DNA of 64,000 nt from Sarocladium kiliense (lineage: Eukaryota; Ascomycota; Sordariomycetes; Hypocreales; Sarocladiaceae). The position numbers and the translations under genes were made by a program. This document shows, in pieces, positions 33,706 through 45,755 of the stretch; positions within the stretch are counted from its first letter, which is position 1; each line of letters starts with the position of its first letter. Location of the stretch: positions 62,001-126,000 of the forward strand of contig JAUZTG010000017.1 in NCBI GenBank assembly GCA_030734395.1. Direction: 5' to 3'. The notes beneath the pieces are model-generated. The model searched no databases. It saw nothing but the letters and a program-made list of their open reading frames with translations, and was not told where the DNA came from.

Positions 33706-35391
33706 TTACAGCTCAAAATGCTCATCCATGTCCACATCTCCAGGTGGCGGCTGCGGCTTGCTCACGGCAGCCCACGCTCGTTGCGCAGGTCGGGCTGCCT
33801 TTGCCGGTGCAGGAGCTGGAGCTGGAACGGCCGCAGGTGCTTTTTCCACCTTGACCTCCTTCTTGACCTCCTTTTTGAAGACTGACTTCTGAGGCGGCTC
33901 TTCCTCTGCTTCCTCCTCTTCCTCTTCCTCGCCATCCTCGCCTTCCTCACCCTCTACTTCCTCATCCTCCTCGTCGTCCTCGCCGCCTTCGCCATCTTCT
34001 TGGTCGTCATCGTCGTCATCGTCGCTCGAGCTGCCAGAGCCCTCACTCTCGCCATCACTGCCTGGGTCGTAGTCCTCTTCTTCCTCATCCTCATCATCTT
34101 GTGCCTGTTGCTCGAGGTCCCGCTGTGCTCGCTCCAGTTCTGTCAGACCATCGTCTCCTGCTTCGCCGTTGGCCCCATCTGTCGCGACCCCGTTCTCTGC
34201 GCCCTTCTTTGCCTTGTTTTCTGCGAGCTGCAACTTGCCCTTGCGTTGCTCAGCCATACTGCGGTCCTGGAGTCTGTTGGCTTTGACGTAGTCGTCGATA
34301 CCGCCGTAGTCTTGCTGGTCCAACATTCCGAACTCAAGCTCCTCGTTGCCACCCTCCTCGCCGTCGGATGGGAACACCTCGACGACCATGTTGAAGGTGA
34401 TCTGGAGAATGTTGGTGTAACTGACAGCAGCGATGCGGTTTAGTGGAATGAATAGGAGCGGTTTCTTGAAGCCCCAGAGAATGCCATTCTCAAGGAAGAA
34501 TAGGAATCCGTCCTTGGATCCACGGAATCCATTGATGTGCACCGCGCGCTCATTTGGTCGATGAGATTGACGCACATTGCTGTGAAACTTGTTCGGATTC
34601 GCAGATACGATAGACACTGGGTTACCAGCACTCTTCAGTCTTCGGTCAAGAGCCCAATGGAACAGATCCTTGTACGTATCAGATACAGCAGCTGCTGATG
34701 TCGACTCGGAACCTCCAATTGTGCCTTCTTTCGGAGCTGTCGCGGGTACGGTGAATACCAATGGCTCCGTGGTGGGCGGACTCGTCTTCGAAGGTAGGCA
34801 CGTGCCTCTGGGGAAGAGGACATAGTTGTGCTGGACCTGGGTTTTCTCCGGTACCGGGAGATAGAAGGCATACTCTATAGATATGTCAGTTCCTGGGTCC
34901 CTGCCATAGAAACTACTTATCCGTACCAATGTCCTGCCAGGCGTAGGTGATAGCGGGTATCGGCGCTGTCGTCCCCGGCGTTCTCGCATAGATATGTGAA
35001 GAAGTGAAGCAAAGCTCGAACTTCTTCCTCTGAGGGACAGACACTGAGATCTCTTTCACGACCAGGAGGACCTCTCCATCTGCAGCGTTAGATGGGGGCG
35101 CAACGCCTGTACTGGTGCCATTCGTCCTGTCGACCTCGACTCTCCTTTTCTTGTGCGCTGGCTCGTCGATGCCATTGAGTTGGTCGTAGACATGATCCGC
35201 TATTTGGTTGAAGAGCTTGACCATTACAGGAGACTCTGCAAGTCAAGTTAGCGCGATCAATTGTCTTACAACAAAAATTTTATGCCTGGCTGGCAGATCG
35301 ACTTACGGGAGGCTTGCTGGATATCATTGAGGATGTCTGGCCTTGTCTGGAAAATAAGGCCCAGCCTCTCCGTGTTGAGTTTTTGCGACAT
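33706..35391 (-). CDS. RTT106: Histone chaperone Rtt106
   Basis: Exons are 35391-35307, 35235-34927 and 34874-33706, with introns of 71 and 52 bp, giving 520 residues. The N-terminal segment (LIFQTRPDILNDIQQA) is the short helical part. The tandem pleckstrin-homology-like region follows, with FELCFTSSHIYART, HINGFRGSKDGFLFFLENGILWGFKKPLLFIP and ITFNMVVEVF. The remainder is a very acidic tail with long runs of Asp and Glu, then a basic Lys-rich and Pro-rich end. Rtt106 binds H3-H4, including H3 acetylated at Lys56, and deposits it in nucleosomes with CAF-1, and the acidic tail fits a histone chaperone. The start at 35391 is fixed by the first exon, whose splice phase restores the frame. It is divergent from VFA1 with 377 bp between the ATGs. 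Confidence 0.93.
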
Positions 35392-35768
35392 TTTCGGGAG
35401 CCACGGATGACAGGTCGGCTACGCAATTTGCTGGTGGACAAGGTGGCCGCGGTGTATCGCGTCTGGTCGCGGTTTTGTCAAGGCCACGCGATGTAGCGGT
35501 TGATGAGTTCGTGGTTGGTTATGACGTCCCGAAAGCGCTGGGCTCGGCGCTTCCCAGAAAATCAGTGTTAGTCAGCAGTCGCCGGCCTCGACAGAACCCC
35601 CGCCATGCCCTGGAGCCTGGTCTTCGACAACAACTCGTGACAACAGTCTACGGCCTGCTGGGACAAGGCGTCCCGCAGCTGACAGGGAGTCTTGTATACC
35701 GTCTTCTATTCATCTGCTGAGGCTTTTGATGACCCAAATCGAGCTTGAATGTCCCTCAAGTAGAGACC
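35392..35768. promoter_or_regulatory. Compact divergent promoter, RTT106 / VFA1
   Basis: Only 377 bp separate the two start codons, so the leaders and promoters of both genes must share this segment. No TATA box or recognised binding site stands out. The plus-strand part nearest RTT106 is GC-rich. Confidence 0.6.
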
Positions 35769-36484
35769 ATGTCTGCACCTTTTCCTAACCTATATACGCA
35801 CCGTAAGGTGGCCGAGGCGTCTTCGAGAACATGCGATATCTGTTACAAGCAGACGACCTCGGTGCTTATTACAGAGGATAAGAAGGTACATGATCTATAT
35901 TCCACTTGAAATGTTCTATCACTGATATGGATAGGATTTTTTCTATGTGTGTCCTGTTCACTTGAAGGACCGCCACTTTTGCCTGCCAAAGATTGATGAG
36001 GCAGCCGTGGCAGCCAAGAAGCGGGAGAAGGAGCTCAACGAAGAGAAGGAGAGGCTAAAGAAGGAGTACGAAGAGAAGCAACGCAAGAAGAAGGAGAAAG
36101 AGAAGGACAAGGACGACAAAGACAAAGACACGGACAAGAACAAGGACGAGAAGAGTGATAAGAAAGGCAAGGATAAGGATGAAGACAAGAAGGACGAGGT
36201 AAACTCAGCAATCTCCGAGACACACTCAGGCCATCTGCTAACTCTTTCAAGGATGAGAAAAAGGAAGAAGAAGTCGAGGAGGAGCCTCGCATATTCGAAC
36301 TGAAGGCGTCAGTCCATACAGCATACCCTACATCTGTTGAACTTCGAGCTGACATGTATGCAGCACCTTCTACAATGCCAGGCTCCTGAAGCGGCGGCAG
36401 GCTGAGGCGGCCAAGCGAGATCGAGAGCGTGTAAAGCAGCCTGGGTACTTCCCGTCTGTGCCTTCAGACCCTCCATCAAAGTGA
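35769..36484 (+). CDS. VFA1: Vps4-associated protein Vfa1
   Basis: Four exons: 35769-35885, 35935-36198, 36252-36307 and 36364-36484, with introns of 49, 53 and 56 bp (donors gtacat, gtaaac and gtcagt). The product is 185 residues. The N terminus carries two CxxC pairs of a zinc-binding region (TCDICYKQTT and FYVCPVHLKDRHFC). A very charged Lys/Glu/Asp run of about 70 residues follows, and the end is FELKATFYNARLLKRRQAEA leading to a PGYFPSVPS tail. That order fits the fungal Vfa1 family, which binds the Vps4 AAA ATPase and promotes its activity at endosomes. The third intron donor (gtcagt) is the weakest call, supported by the reading frame of the conserved last segment. The gene is divergent from RTT106. 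Confidence 0.9.
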
Positions 36485-39400
36485 AGATAGACCAAGTGTC
36501 CTCGTCTCCAAGAAGGTCACCTGCACGGTACATCTTTCTTGCTTCATCTACCAAATGACGATTTACCCTCACAACCCGCTTCGACAAGAACCTCGTGGCA
36601 AACCCCGGTGTGCGAACAAGAACTGCCGTCTTTGACATCCCAAGAATGTGGCTTGCCTTGTCACATCATCAGAGCCTGCTAGGCGGCGACGCAATGTTCG
36701 TTTAAGGACGTATGAATCGATCAGCCAGCCTGCTTTTGCGGGGGGGTCAACTGGCCTGCGTACACACGATTGGACAGTTAAACGTGGATGTAACCCATTG
36801 ATCTGCCCTCCCAGAACACCAAGATCGAGGGGATTGCATGTCGAGACTCGCTTAATGCGCAATGACAAACTCACTTTTCTGCACTACAGTACCGGATCCG
36901 ACAAGAGCCGCTCGGCTCGGTCCTATGGACGGATGGTACCCCTCACTGGGCTGACAGGGCGGTTTGGTACCAAGATAAGCGTCATTAGATTCTGATGATT
37001 TGCAATGCTGTGTCCCTGTCTGTCCGACGCCGGCATCTGCGAACAAGCCACAGTCAGCAGCCCAGCTGTAATCGTTCCCTCTTCTTGTCCGCTCCTAAAA
37101 AGCCCAGCACAGCTCAGGATGATGGGTGCTGGAGAGGAGGAGGAGCATGCCAACTTCGCAACTTGCTGCCAAAGTTGTGAAATTTGGAACCTTCTTCCTG
37201 CCAAGTCATGCTGGGCATATATTGCCAGGGCGGCGAAGTCCTACCAGAAATCCACACGACAGAGGCAGTGGTATTCACAGGCGTAGCAGTTCCACTGCCT
37301 AGACATTCGCCGCGTGCCAATGTCACTTCTGCTCTATATGTTTAGTGCTGACAGGGCGCTTGTAGACCATACAGGCTGCCTCCGGGGCGCACACAAAGTC
37401 CTAGGCAACATCCTATCTAGGCCCCTGGTCAATCCCTAGCAAGGCAGAAGCGTCCCGCATTTGAATCCTCCAGGAGCCTCATTTAAGGGACTCCCTGCGC
37501 CGGTGAGGCGTATTACCCGCACCCGGTCCTGGTACCCCGATTCTGCTTACAACCACCGCACTTCCCATGATATGTGCGATCAATCTCTGCCTGCAAACTC
37601 ACTCGGCCTGAGAGCTCCCTATCGCCGGGTCTCTTGGAAACGGTAGAAAGTCGCCGAAAGACCATGTATGGCAATTCACAAGTGCTCACATGCATCTGGC
37701 TAAGGACTTGGCGTCTGACCACCATTCACCTGCTCCATGTTGATACGATCACCCGCACTTGGCCAGGCAATGGTGCTTCATTGCCCTTGAATACCTGTTC
37801 GATTGAGTAAAAGGACAAATGAGCGTAGGAACGAGGGGTGTGTGAGACGTCAAAAGCTGCCAAGTCAGGTGGTCTTGCGAGCCGCGAAGTCTTACACTAG
37901 AGGATCTGATTTCTGAGATGTCAGCCGCGATCAAGCTAGAAGCGCAAACGCCCAGGCCCCAGCTACAGGGTTCACCTCAACGGGATGGTGTTTCGGCTCT
38001 GTCTGTAATGATGATCACGCGTGTTCGCCCTCCCTGAAGACCTGGGCGCTTTTTGGGGTGTATCCAGCAAACGAATACGTCCACGATCTTGGTGTGAGCA
38101 TCGCGCGGGACGGTCCCTCGTGCATCACCGTCTGGTGGTTGAAATGCCGCGAGCAAAGATGCAGTCAGCCTCGAGGCAGCCGGGACACGCTTCCCCGTTC
38201 GCTGCCCGTTCGCTGCCCGTTCGCAGGCAGTGGGCGGCACTCCCCGTCAGAAGTACACTGAAACCTGGGCAGTTCCGCTAACAATGCCTGGCATCCTTAG
38301 GGCTTGCTCGTAGTAAGGATGGACGTGGTTCTATCTGGAGCGTTGACTCTCCTGTGAACGTACAAGAACACAGTGGTGGCGCCTCCAGTTCAGAGGATAG
38401 CTGAACATATGCTGCCATCAGGAACCGGTTCCGCACCAATTACAAATGGTTCCTTCCTGAGAAATCGCCACAGAGCTGTCGCAGACAGAAACATGTTGAT
38501 GTCGCTTTGCGTGTCATTCCCAGAGATGCTCGCGACTTAGACGAGCCGTCGCCAAATCAGCCTCAAAGTCTGCTACTCAATTCCCTAAACGATTCGGAAT
38601 CGGAACCAGCTACGGATACCTCCAGGCCACTAAACTGGCATAATTAGAACTGCCCAGTCCGGTGCGCGCACCTAATCGTGGAGGCGGAACCCTGAGCGTC
38701 TTAAATGCTGACAGTGGTCAGACGGGCGCGGGACAACACATAGCGGTCCCGAATGACTCCCTGCGAGGCCGAAACTACCTACGCATTGGGTTTCCCGTGG
38801 AGACAAAATTCCAACAGCCCTATCTTTCCTCTGCTAGTGTCTGAGAATTGCGATAGGCGACAGTGATTAAACGACAGGATGGATATAGAACGGTCTTGCA
38901 TTTGCGGTTGTGGTGAGAACTTGCGTTTGCCTGCAGGAGCCAAATAATGCAGCGAGGTGAATTATGAGTCCTGGCCTCGGAGGGTCTTTACAGGACTCTT
39001 ACATACACACCCTCTTCTTCGTGGGTGATGACGGTGAGAGGCTCGAATGTATGACGCTCATTCGGGGAGTTTCTTCAAGACCATTATATTATTTTGTCCA
39101 TGGATGCGCATCATAGGAAGTAAATGCACATGATGTATTTAGTAATAACCCACGGCCGGTGTACCCGAACAGATTCGGAGCGGCAGACCAGGAACCAGGC
39201 AAGCCACAAACACTCCCCCACAAAACCTCTCTTGTTCCTTACAAGGCTGTACCTAAGAAGAGGCAAAGGTGGAAGAGGTGGGAGAGGGTGCTGTTAATTG
39301 GTGCCAATCATGTCATCGTTCGTCTGACGGCCCCTCCATCGGAGTCGGGGTAAGGGCGGGCACAAGGTAATCGGCGATTACTATTTAGAAGTGTAGATTC

Positions 39401-41720
39401 AAGAGAGGGGTGTGGTGTTGGTTTCCAGTTTGCTCTGCTTTGCATTCTCGCGTGATCTTTACACCGGGGCTGCAGTCTGGCGTATCCGTTGCTTTGGATG
39501 TTGGCTGTAATAGTCTCTTGTCGCCGACGGTTGTTTTTCCAGATTGGTCTCAATACTGAGCTCCGCAGATATCCATTCTTGGATCCTGGGTCAGTAGAGG
39601 TCTTGGTACGAGGCGATTATATGGGTATGGCCTTCTCGTCGCATGGATAGCCGTTTGAAGCGGTAAGACTCGAGTCGGCAGTGCTGGGGTATCTGCCAAG
39701 GGCATTCTTCATCAGCAATGACACACCGGGCCAGAACTCGCCTCCCTGCTTCTGCCCTAACCCAGGCCCGGACACTTGCTTGACGCCCTTGTGACGTCCC
39801 AGGGGGTTGTGCCAACGTCGTGACCGAAGGCATTGCCGGATCGGCCTTTGGATCTGATGCCCAGGTGTGGCCCTCCCTGAAGCCCACCACAAATCTTGAG
39901 TGACTTCTGCCACCTTGCGACAAATGTACCTCCTGTTCTCTTTGTCTTTGTAAACCATTGAATATACACACCGTAAGCCCTAATGCGCCCTGTCCGGCAT
40001 GTGTCCACCACACCAGAGGGACCGGGGGCAAGGGTCTTCCGCACGCCCCTCCTTCTTTCCCGCCTCTTGTTGAACTTTGTTTTGTTGACCCTTGACCAGG
40101 TTTTGATTTCTTCTAGAAATCTGGCTAGAAATAGAGGGGGTGTGCGTCTGTGCTGTGACGGTAGTCGGTGGGAATAGCTGTGGGGGAGGGGAGAGGGCGA
40201 GGTTGAAAAGAGTCCGACGGGGATTGCGGTTATTTGACTGGATATGGACGTGAAGTCATACCTCTTTCTGACTGTTGCTGAGTCTATTGACTTGATTTAA
40301 CCCCAAACTAGCCTTACGGGCATCGAGAACGGTGTGTTTTGCGTAGTGGTCGGGATCCGAAGAGGGGCGGTGGTAGAGCACCACTCTCTGAGCATTGTAA
40401 GCAAAGAGCGTGCGATATGGTAAACAGAGGTTATTGCGATGAAGACACCTGCGTGTATCTGAGAGAACGGAAGAAGCTGCTTCCGATGGTGCTCTTACCG
40501 CTTTCTGTGCCGACTGTGAAGTCTCGAACAACCACGCGTCTTGGTTCATCCATCACCGTGAACATCCGGATCCATTCAGGAAAACCCCGACTCGGCCACT
40601 TCCCTTTCAATACTTTGCACATGCAGGGACTGGACCCTTGAAAAAAAATTGGTCTCGACGTCTTGAGAGGGTCCTTTTGTGAACTTCGCAAGGAGTAAAC
40701 TTAGACTCGTCTGCGGAAGCATCGGCTCTGCACTTGTGTACATGATTCCGGCGACGTGGTGCCGGTCCGGCATCAGACAGCCGGGTTAGTTGGACTTTTG
40801 CAGGTGGTTGCGTGGACGGCGGGTTAGGGAGCGCAGGCAAGAGAATTGTGTTCGAGTGCTTATCGTGAAGGACCTTTTGTTGGTGCACAATGTCTATTGT
40901 TGGTTGATGATCTACAAGTCCTCCAAAGCCTGCTGCTTCCGCCGAATCATGACGAAGCCTGGGACCAGGCTTACACAACATGTTGTGAGGGTGGGTATGG
41001 TTGGTTGAATAGCGTTTACCCGGTGCGCCTGCGCATGCCCTCTAAGCGCGGAGGACATCGCTTCGTTCTCGCTTAGTCCAAATCCTTTGGTCCAGATTGA
41101 GCGCCAGCCGTATGGCGTCCATAGGCACCCGCCTTCGCTTCGTATCCCACCTCTCGGGTCTTTCGTGATATATCAGTCCCTGCTTGGCAATACCTCACAC
41201 AACCCCGATCTATCCGTTCGCACAGTATAGTTTCCAGCTGGATCTGCCTTGTAGTATGTCCCATGCAATGCTTTTATCATCCTTTCCAATAGTTTGAAAG
41301 TTTGCGTAAGTAGCTAATTGACGTTTGTGGATATTTCCTGATGCATATACGGGCGATACGCAGGGTGTGAGACCGATATAGGTGAGGCGAAGCGAGGCAG
41401 AGCCCTATCGTAAGGCAAAGGTGGAGCGAAGTTCTCGTGACGGGAAATTGTAGGACGTTCGGTACAGGCCCCCGAATAGCGTGGGGCTGGCCATGTTGGT
41501 CAATATGACAAACGCCGATGTAATGATGGCGACCAACAGTAGATTAGATCCTTCTGGCCGGAACAGGTTCTTGGTCCGAGATGGCCCCAATGTCAGATCC
41601 AACACGATTCGATATCTGCCTTGAGCGGCCGCCCTATCGCTCGTATCTCGGATCTGCGAACTATCGCATCGGTCGTGTCGTATCCTCAGCAAGCCACACG
41701 ATATCGCATTGGCAGACCTC
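36485..41720. other. 5.2-kb intergenic region with no recognised gene
   Basis: Open frames are numerous but short and on all frames. Those at 39591-40044 and 40607-40981 on the minus strand look like chance. A three-copy 11-bp tandem repeat lies at 38194-38226. A minus-strand frame at 41405-41692 contains one hydrophobic run (LLLVAIITSAFVILTNM) but opens only with TTG. No RNA gene or transposon was seen. Confidence 0.45.
38194..38226. repeat. 11-bp tandem repeat, three units
   Basis: The unit CCCGTTCGCTG occurs at 38194-38204 and 38205-38215, and a third copy ending CAG instead of CTG at 38216-38226. Confidence 0.85.
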
Positions 41721-43023
41721 TCACAGGTTTCCCCCCTGAGGTCTCATCCCCGGCGGCATCCTGATCCCCATACCACCGCCCGGTCTCCGCTGCGCTGCTG
41801 CTGCGCCTTCATTCACCTTCACCTCATCCACCCTGCCCCTCTGTAGTGATAACGCCGGGCAAACCCACTCGCCGCAACTGCACTTAAAGCCTTTCCAGTC
41901 GTATCTCCCCACGCCAGCAGCACATCTCGCGTTCGGACATAGTAGCCTTCCGCTAAGCTCTCCCTTTTCCAGTTCGGCTCGCATCCAACTTAGCGGTTCA
42001 ATGAAGATGTGAGGACAGGGAGCAGATTGGGAGGGATTGTGTTCGATGATGAAGGGAGAGGTTGCTAGGGTGCGGCGACACTTCTTGCAGCGTAGGTGGA
42101 GATTCGCTCCTTGGTTCGTGCCGGCGAGAGGTTGTTCTTCGTCTTCGAATCGTAGTCTTGGGGGTGCTTGTCCGACGGCTGTGTTCTCCAGGACTTCGCG
42201 CTTGTAAGCCCAGCGCTGGTAAAGCGGGTGAGATTCCACGTCTTCGGGGCATCCCATCTCCCACCATAGAGCAAGCTGGCTCATAAATCCGTCGTTTGGT
42301 TCGACCATGGGTCTTGTCTTGCGTAAGAGGGTGAGAGCAGAAGAGACGGCTTGAGTTGCTGTTTCACGTCGGGGCTTTGGTGATGAGGAGGTTGAGGGAT
42401 CGAAGCGTGATGGGTACCGCCAGAGGAGGTAGGCTATCACAGCAGAGGCAGATCGGGACTTGCCTGCTGCACAGTGAATAAAGACGGCGCCAGGTCCTGC
42501 CGGCAATGAGCCGACTTTAAGGTTGCCCACACCCTTCGCGAGGTCATCCACGGGTGCACCACCCTCTTGGTCATCACTCTCATCCTGATTCCCACTGACT
42601 TCCTTTAATCCCTCTTGAATAAAGCGCACGGCCTTCGGCAGCTCGACGAGCAAGTCCTCGTCATCGACATCGTGCACGTCAATCGTGAGATGCCGTAACT
42701 CCCGTCCATACTCGTCCCATGTCTCGCCGCGGAAGTTCTTCAACTGAGATGGCTCAAATGTTACCAGCGACAGGACATGAGTGATTTGTCGTTTCAGCAT
42801 GGCATCAGAGCGGCGAAGAGCCCAGAGTCTGAAATTTGATAGTCAATGAAGGGGTCTTGGATCATAGAGAAGGTGGTTCTCAAACTTACCCTCCGATGTA
42901 GAGCCTGGGCACACCCTCGACGGGGCTGAGAGCCATGTCTTCAGCAGCTGCCTCGGATATTCCTGAGGCCTCCTCTTGAGACACCGCTCCAGGCGGAGGT
43001 CTTGACGGCTGTGACTTGTCCAT
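41721..43023 (-). CDS. YVH1: Dual-specificity phosphatase Yvh1 (DUSP12 family)
   Basis: Exon 1 is 43023-42890 and exon 2 is 42828-41721, with a 61-bp intron (donor gtaagt, acceptor tttcag), giving 413 residues. The phosphatase signature is HCAAGKSRSA, with the catalytic Cys at about residue 164, preceded by the VDDEDLLVELPKAV segment. The C-terminal zinc-binding domain has CKKCRRTL, CPHIFIEPLSWM, LCPNARCAAGVGRYDW and CSCGEWVCPAL. In yeast Yvh1 releases the Mrt4 placeholder from pre-60S ribosomes, and the zinc domain is enough for that job. An insertion rich in Asp, Glu and Gly (about 124-145) lies before the signature. The N-terminal exon (MDKSQPSRPPPG, VEGVPRLYIGG) completes the expected start of the phosphatase fold. 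Confidence 0.94.
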
Positions 43024-43202
43024 GAGTAGATGGCAGAATCTGTAGAACGCAGGCTGGGATGTGCCCGAATGATTGAAGGTTTCGTCACAGACTGCCTTCC
43101 GAGCTTACACACCAAATGACTGTGTATCTCTATGAGCTGTCGTTGTGAGTTATGAGTTGCATGCGCGGATGACTCATCACTTGTCGCTAATCTCGCCCAG
43201 CA

Positions 43203-43505
43203 TCAGTCTTGGTGGGATGAAATGCTGCCTCTGAATCTTTCACCAAACCCCACCATCGCCATCACCATCTGCACCGCCACATCTGTGCCTGCTTCAGCCA
43301 CATCTCTTGCACCGCTTATGTAACCGTCCTGCGCAACCAACACCCCCACTTTCCAGCGACCATCTCGCCCAATCACCACCCCCAGACACGAGGCTAGCCC
43401 TACAGGGCTCAAACACTCCAACAGCAACACGCCCTCCAGGGTCCCTCTGGCCTGGCTACCCCGCTCTGGTGCATGCTTCCTTCCACCGGGAGTGGCTGCT
43501 GCCAT
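43203..43505 (-). other. Weak candidate ORF, 100 codons, upstream of YVH1
   Basis: It runs from an ATG at 43505 to a TGA, with a Gly/Val-rich composition and G-rich first codon positions (LGVVIGRDGRWKVGVLVAQDG). It sits 180 bp upstream of the YVH1 start on the same strand, so it may simply be promoter DNA. No family was recognised. Confidence 0.22.
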
Positions 43506-43838
43506 GGGCTTTTAGAGACACACCCTGATCCGGTGGAAGACTTTATTCCATTCTAGGCAAGGCCGCACTAGGTGCTGAATGCTCTCATAGACTCTGGTCA
43601 CCTTGCTGGTGCGAACATGCGTTTTCTCGGGGTTCATTCTCGAGAAAGCCTGATGCCAAGCCATATAACTTCGTGCAGTAGCAGACTTATCGTCGCAGGA
43701 CTCGCTCGTCGTTGCTGATTGTCGCCCTGCCCTCCCAATGCCCAGCCAGCCACGTCTCCATGATCTCCTCCTCCCTTGCTGGCTAACTAACACAAAAGGA
43801 AATAGTCCATCTCCTCACCTCCACCCGAACAGACAAGG

Positions 43839-44145
43839 ATGCGGGATAACCCCATCCATCCCCATGTCGCATCCGAGCAAGCCGACACAGCTCAAGAGGA
43901 GGAACAAGAGGCCGCTCCAGAACACCATCACCACATCTCAGCTCCAAGAGGAGAAGAATCCGCTTCAAACTCAACCTCAGTCGACTTTCTCAAGATCGCT
44001 TCACCAGCCACATAGCTTTCTAGTCAGGATCACCATAGGTATAGTCGCGCCCGCCACCCCCTTCGTCGCCCCTATCAATCTCGCTTGGAACGTAGGCAAA
44101 CAAAAGCCACTACGCCGCGCTCGCTTCAATTCCTCCGGACAATGA
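43839..44145 (+). other. Two overlapping weak ORFs, 58 and 93 codons
   Basis: The frame from the ATG at 43839 to 44015 reads as acidic, with AQEEEQEAAPEHHHH. The frame from the ATG at 43864 to 44145 reads as basic, then hydrophobic (FLVRITIGIVAPATPFVAP). Only one, or neither, can be real. No splice pair clearly joins them. Confidence 0.2.
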
Positions 44146-45755
44146 CCGTCCCAACTCTCGCCCACAAAATCCCACAGCGTTTAATGATCATCCTTGGAAG
44201 CAAGAACCCCCGAGTTCCCTGTCCCTCCCGTGCTCCATAATCCCTTACCAAGGATTCCGAATAGTCAGGAAATACAAGGACTCAAGCATTACACGAGTCA
44301 AGGTGCCGTGGCTCTGAGCCTCAATTGTACGTCCTTATGCCCAGGAGGCCTGGATCTTCCCAAGCATGCATCACTCCATCCACGAAATGGGCGTCACGTC
44401 CCAGAACGGAACGTGAAATGCGCCACGGCTGAAGATGCTGGCCCGCTTAGTTTCAACCCAAACCTAGGTGCAGTAGACCTCGGCTCGCAGCTCCTCACCA
44501 GGCATTACAAAGCCTATGTAATTGTGAGACTAATATCCAGCACCGAATTACGCCTTGGCTGGCTTCAGCTTAGCAGCAGCACCTAAGCCATCCCCATTTC
44601 GTTTCTCACACTCATAGAAATCATCCCGCCCCGCCCGGGAATAAGGTTTGCTGTCAGTGACCCTAGAAGAGGGGAACCGACACGAGTTCCCACCTAAGGC
44701 AAAGCTCATGAGCGAACTCCTTTCCTTCGCGAGACAAGTTCCTGAGTTAAAAGCCGTGCTACGCGCGGGGCTACGCCACAGGCTGTCGCTAGGTCACGTC
44801 AGTACAGCGCCCTTCACGTCACTTGTCAGGAGGGTACCATGTTGCTGTGCGTACTGTTCTGCTTCATGATTTTCATGTTGAGAAGTGCTATCTTATACGC
44901 CCCCGTATCATGACATGACATGTCCCTTTTTTTGATTCCCAAAGTTTCCGCCCAATGCATCATATATAGGCCAAAAATCGACACAATCTGACACCGGTAC
45001 CAGTAACAAAGCAATCAATCCCACAACGCCGAGGTTCATACCTCGTATCATCCACAACAAGGTCCAAAACCAAACTCCGTTTCAATCATCATCATCGTGA
45101 TAGGGCTCGCTATGCCAGACCCCGTGCGCCTGCAATGCTCCTCTTCTTGGGCACCTTGCCCTTCCGTCCCCTCATGTACCGGACTCTGGGTGTATGCAAA
45201 TGGCTTGCTGCAATCACATCCTGCCTCCCAAAACAAAGATTTCGCCCATCCATCGGTAGCGTCAGAGCTTATAGCGATGATCCGTCCTCCATCACTTCTC
45301 GGAGACCCCTCCTTGCGACATGTTTGGTGTGTTTGAATGCCATGAGATGGTGTCGGTGACCTGCGAGGACCACTAGAGTGGTATGCAGCCAGCTGGTGTG
45401 TTGGCGGTACCGCATTGGTTGCCTGCCCTGGATTCGCTGCGGGAGATCGGCACCCGCACCCCATGGTTCTTCAACATCGGGCACTCCGGAATCCTGCGTG
45501 CCGCACGCCCAGTTTTCACCCAAAATGGCTGACCTCTGGGCTACCATGCTATCCATCTCCGTTTGATATTTTCTCCCCCATTCCCTCGTCCAAAGCCTGC
45601 CGCAGCGGTCTAGCCAGAGACATGGCTACGGCGAAGCCGAACTCCCACCTTCATCGTACACATCACCCAACTTATGCGGTCGCATCTTGTAGCGATTGCG
45701 TATTACAGCGCAAGACTTGTCCTGCTCGGTGCTGCCGCAGCCTTGCCATAGAGGC

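Larger units (their letters stand above)
43024..45755. other. 2.7-kb intergenic region with two weak small ORFs
   Basis: This lies between the YVH1 start and the stop of the zinc-finger gene, both on the minus strand, so it holds the YVH1 promoter and the 3' flank of the zinc-finger gene. Two small frames are listed separately. Otherwise nothing was recognised. Confidence 0.4.

Noticed and set aside
41405..41692. Minus-strand frame with one hydrophobic run just downstream of YVH1
   Set aside because: It opens only with TTG and has its single ATG near the end, with no acceptor that clearly joins an upstream exon.
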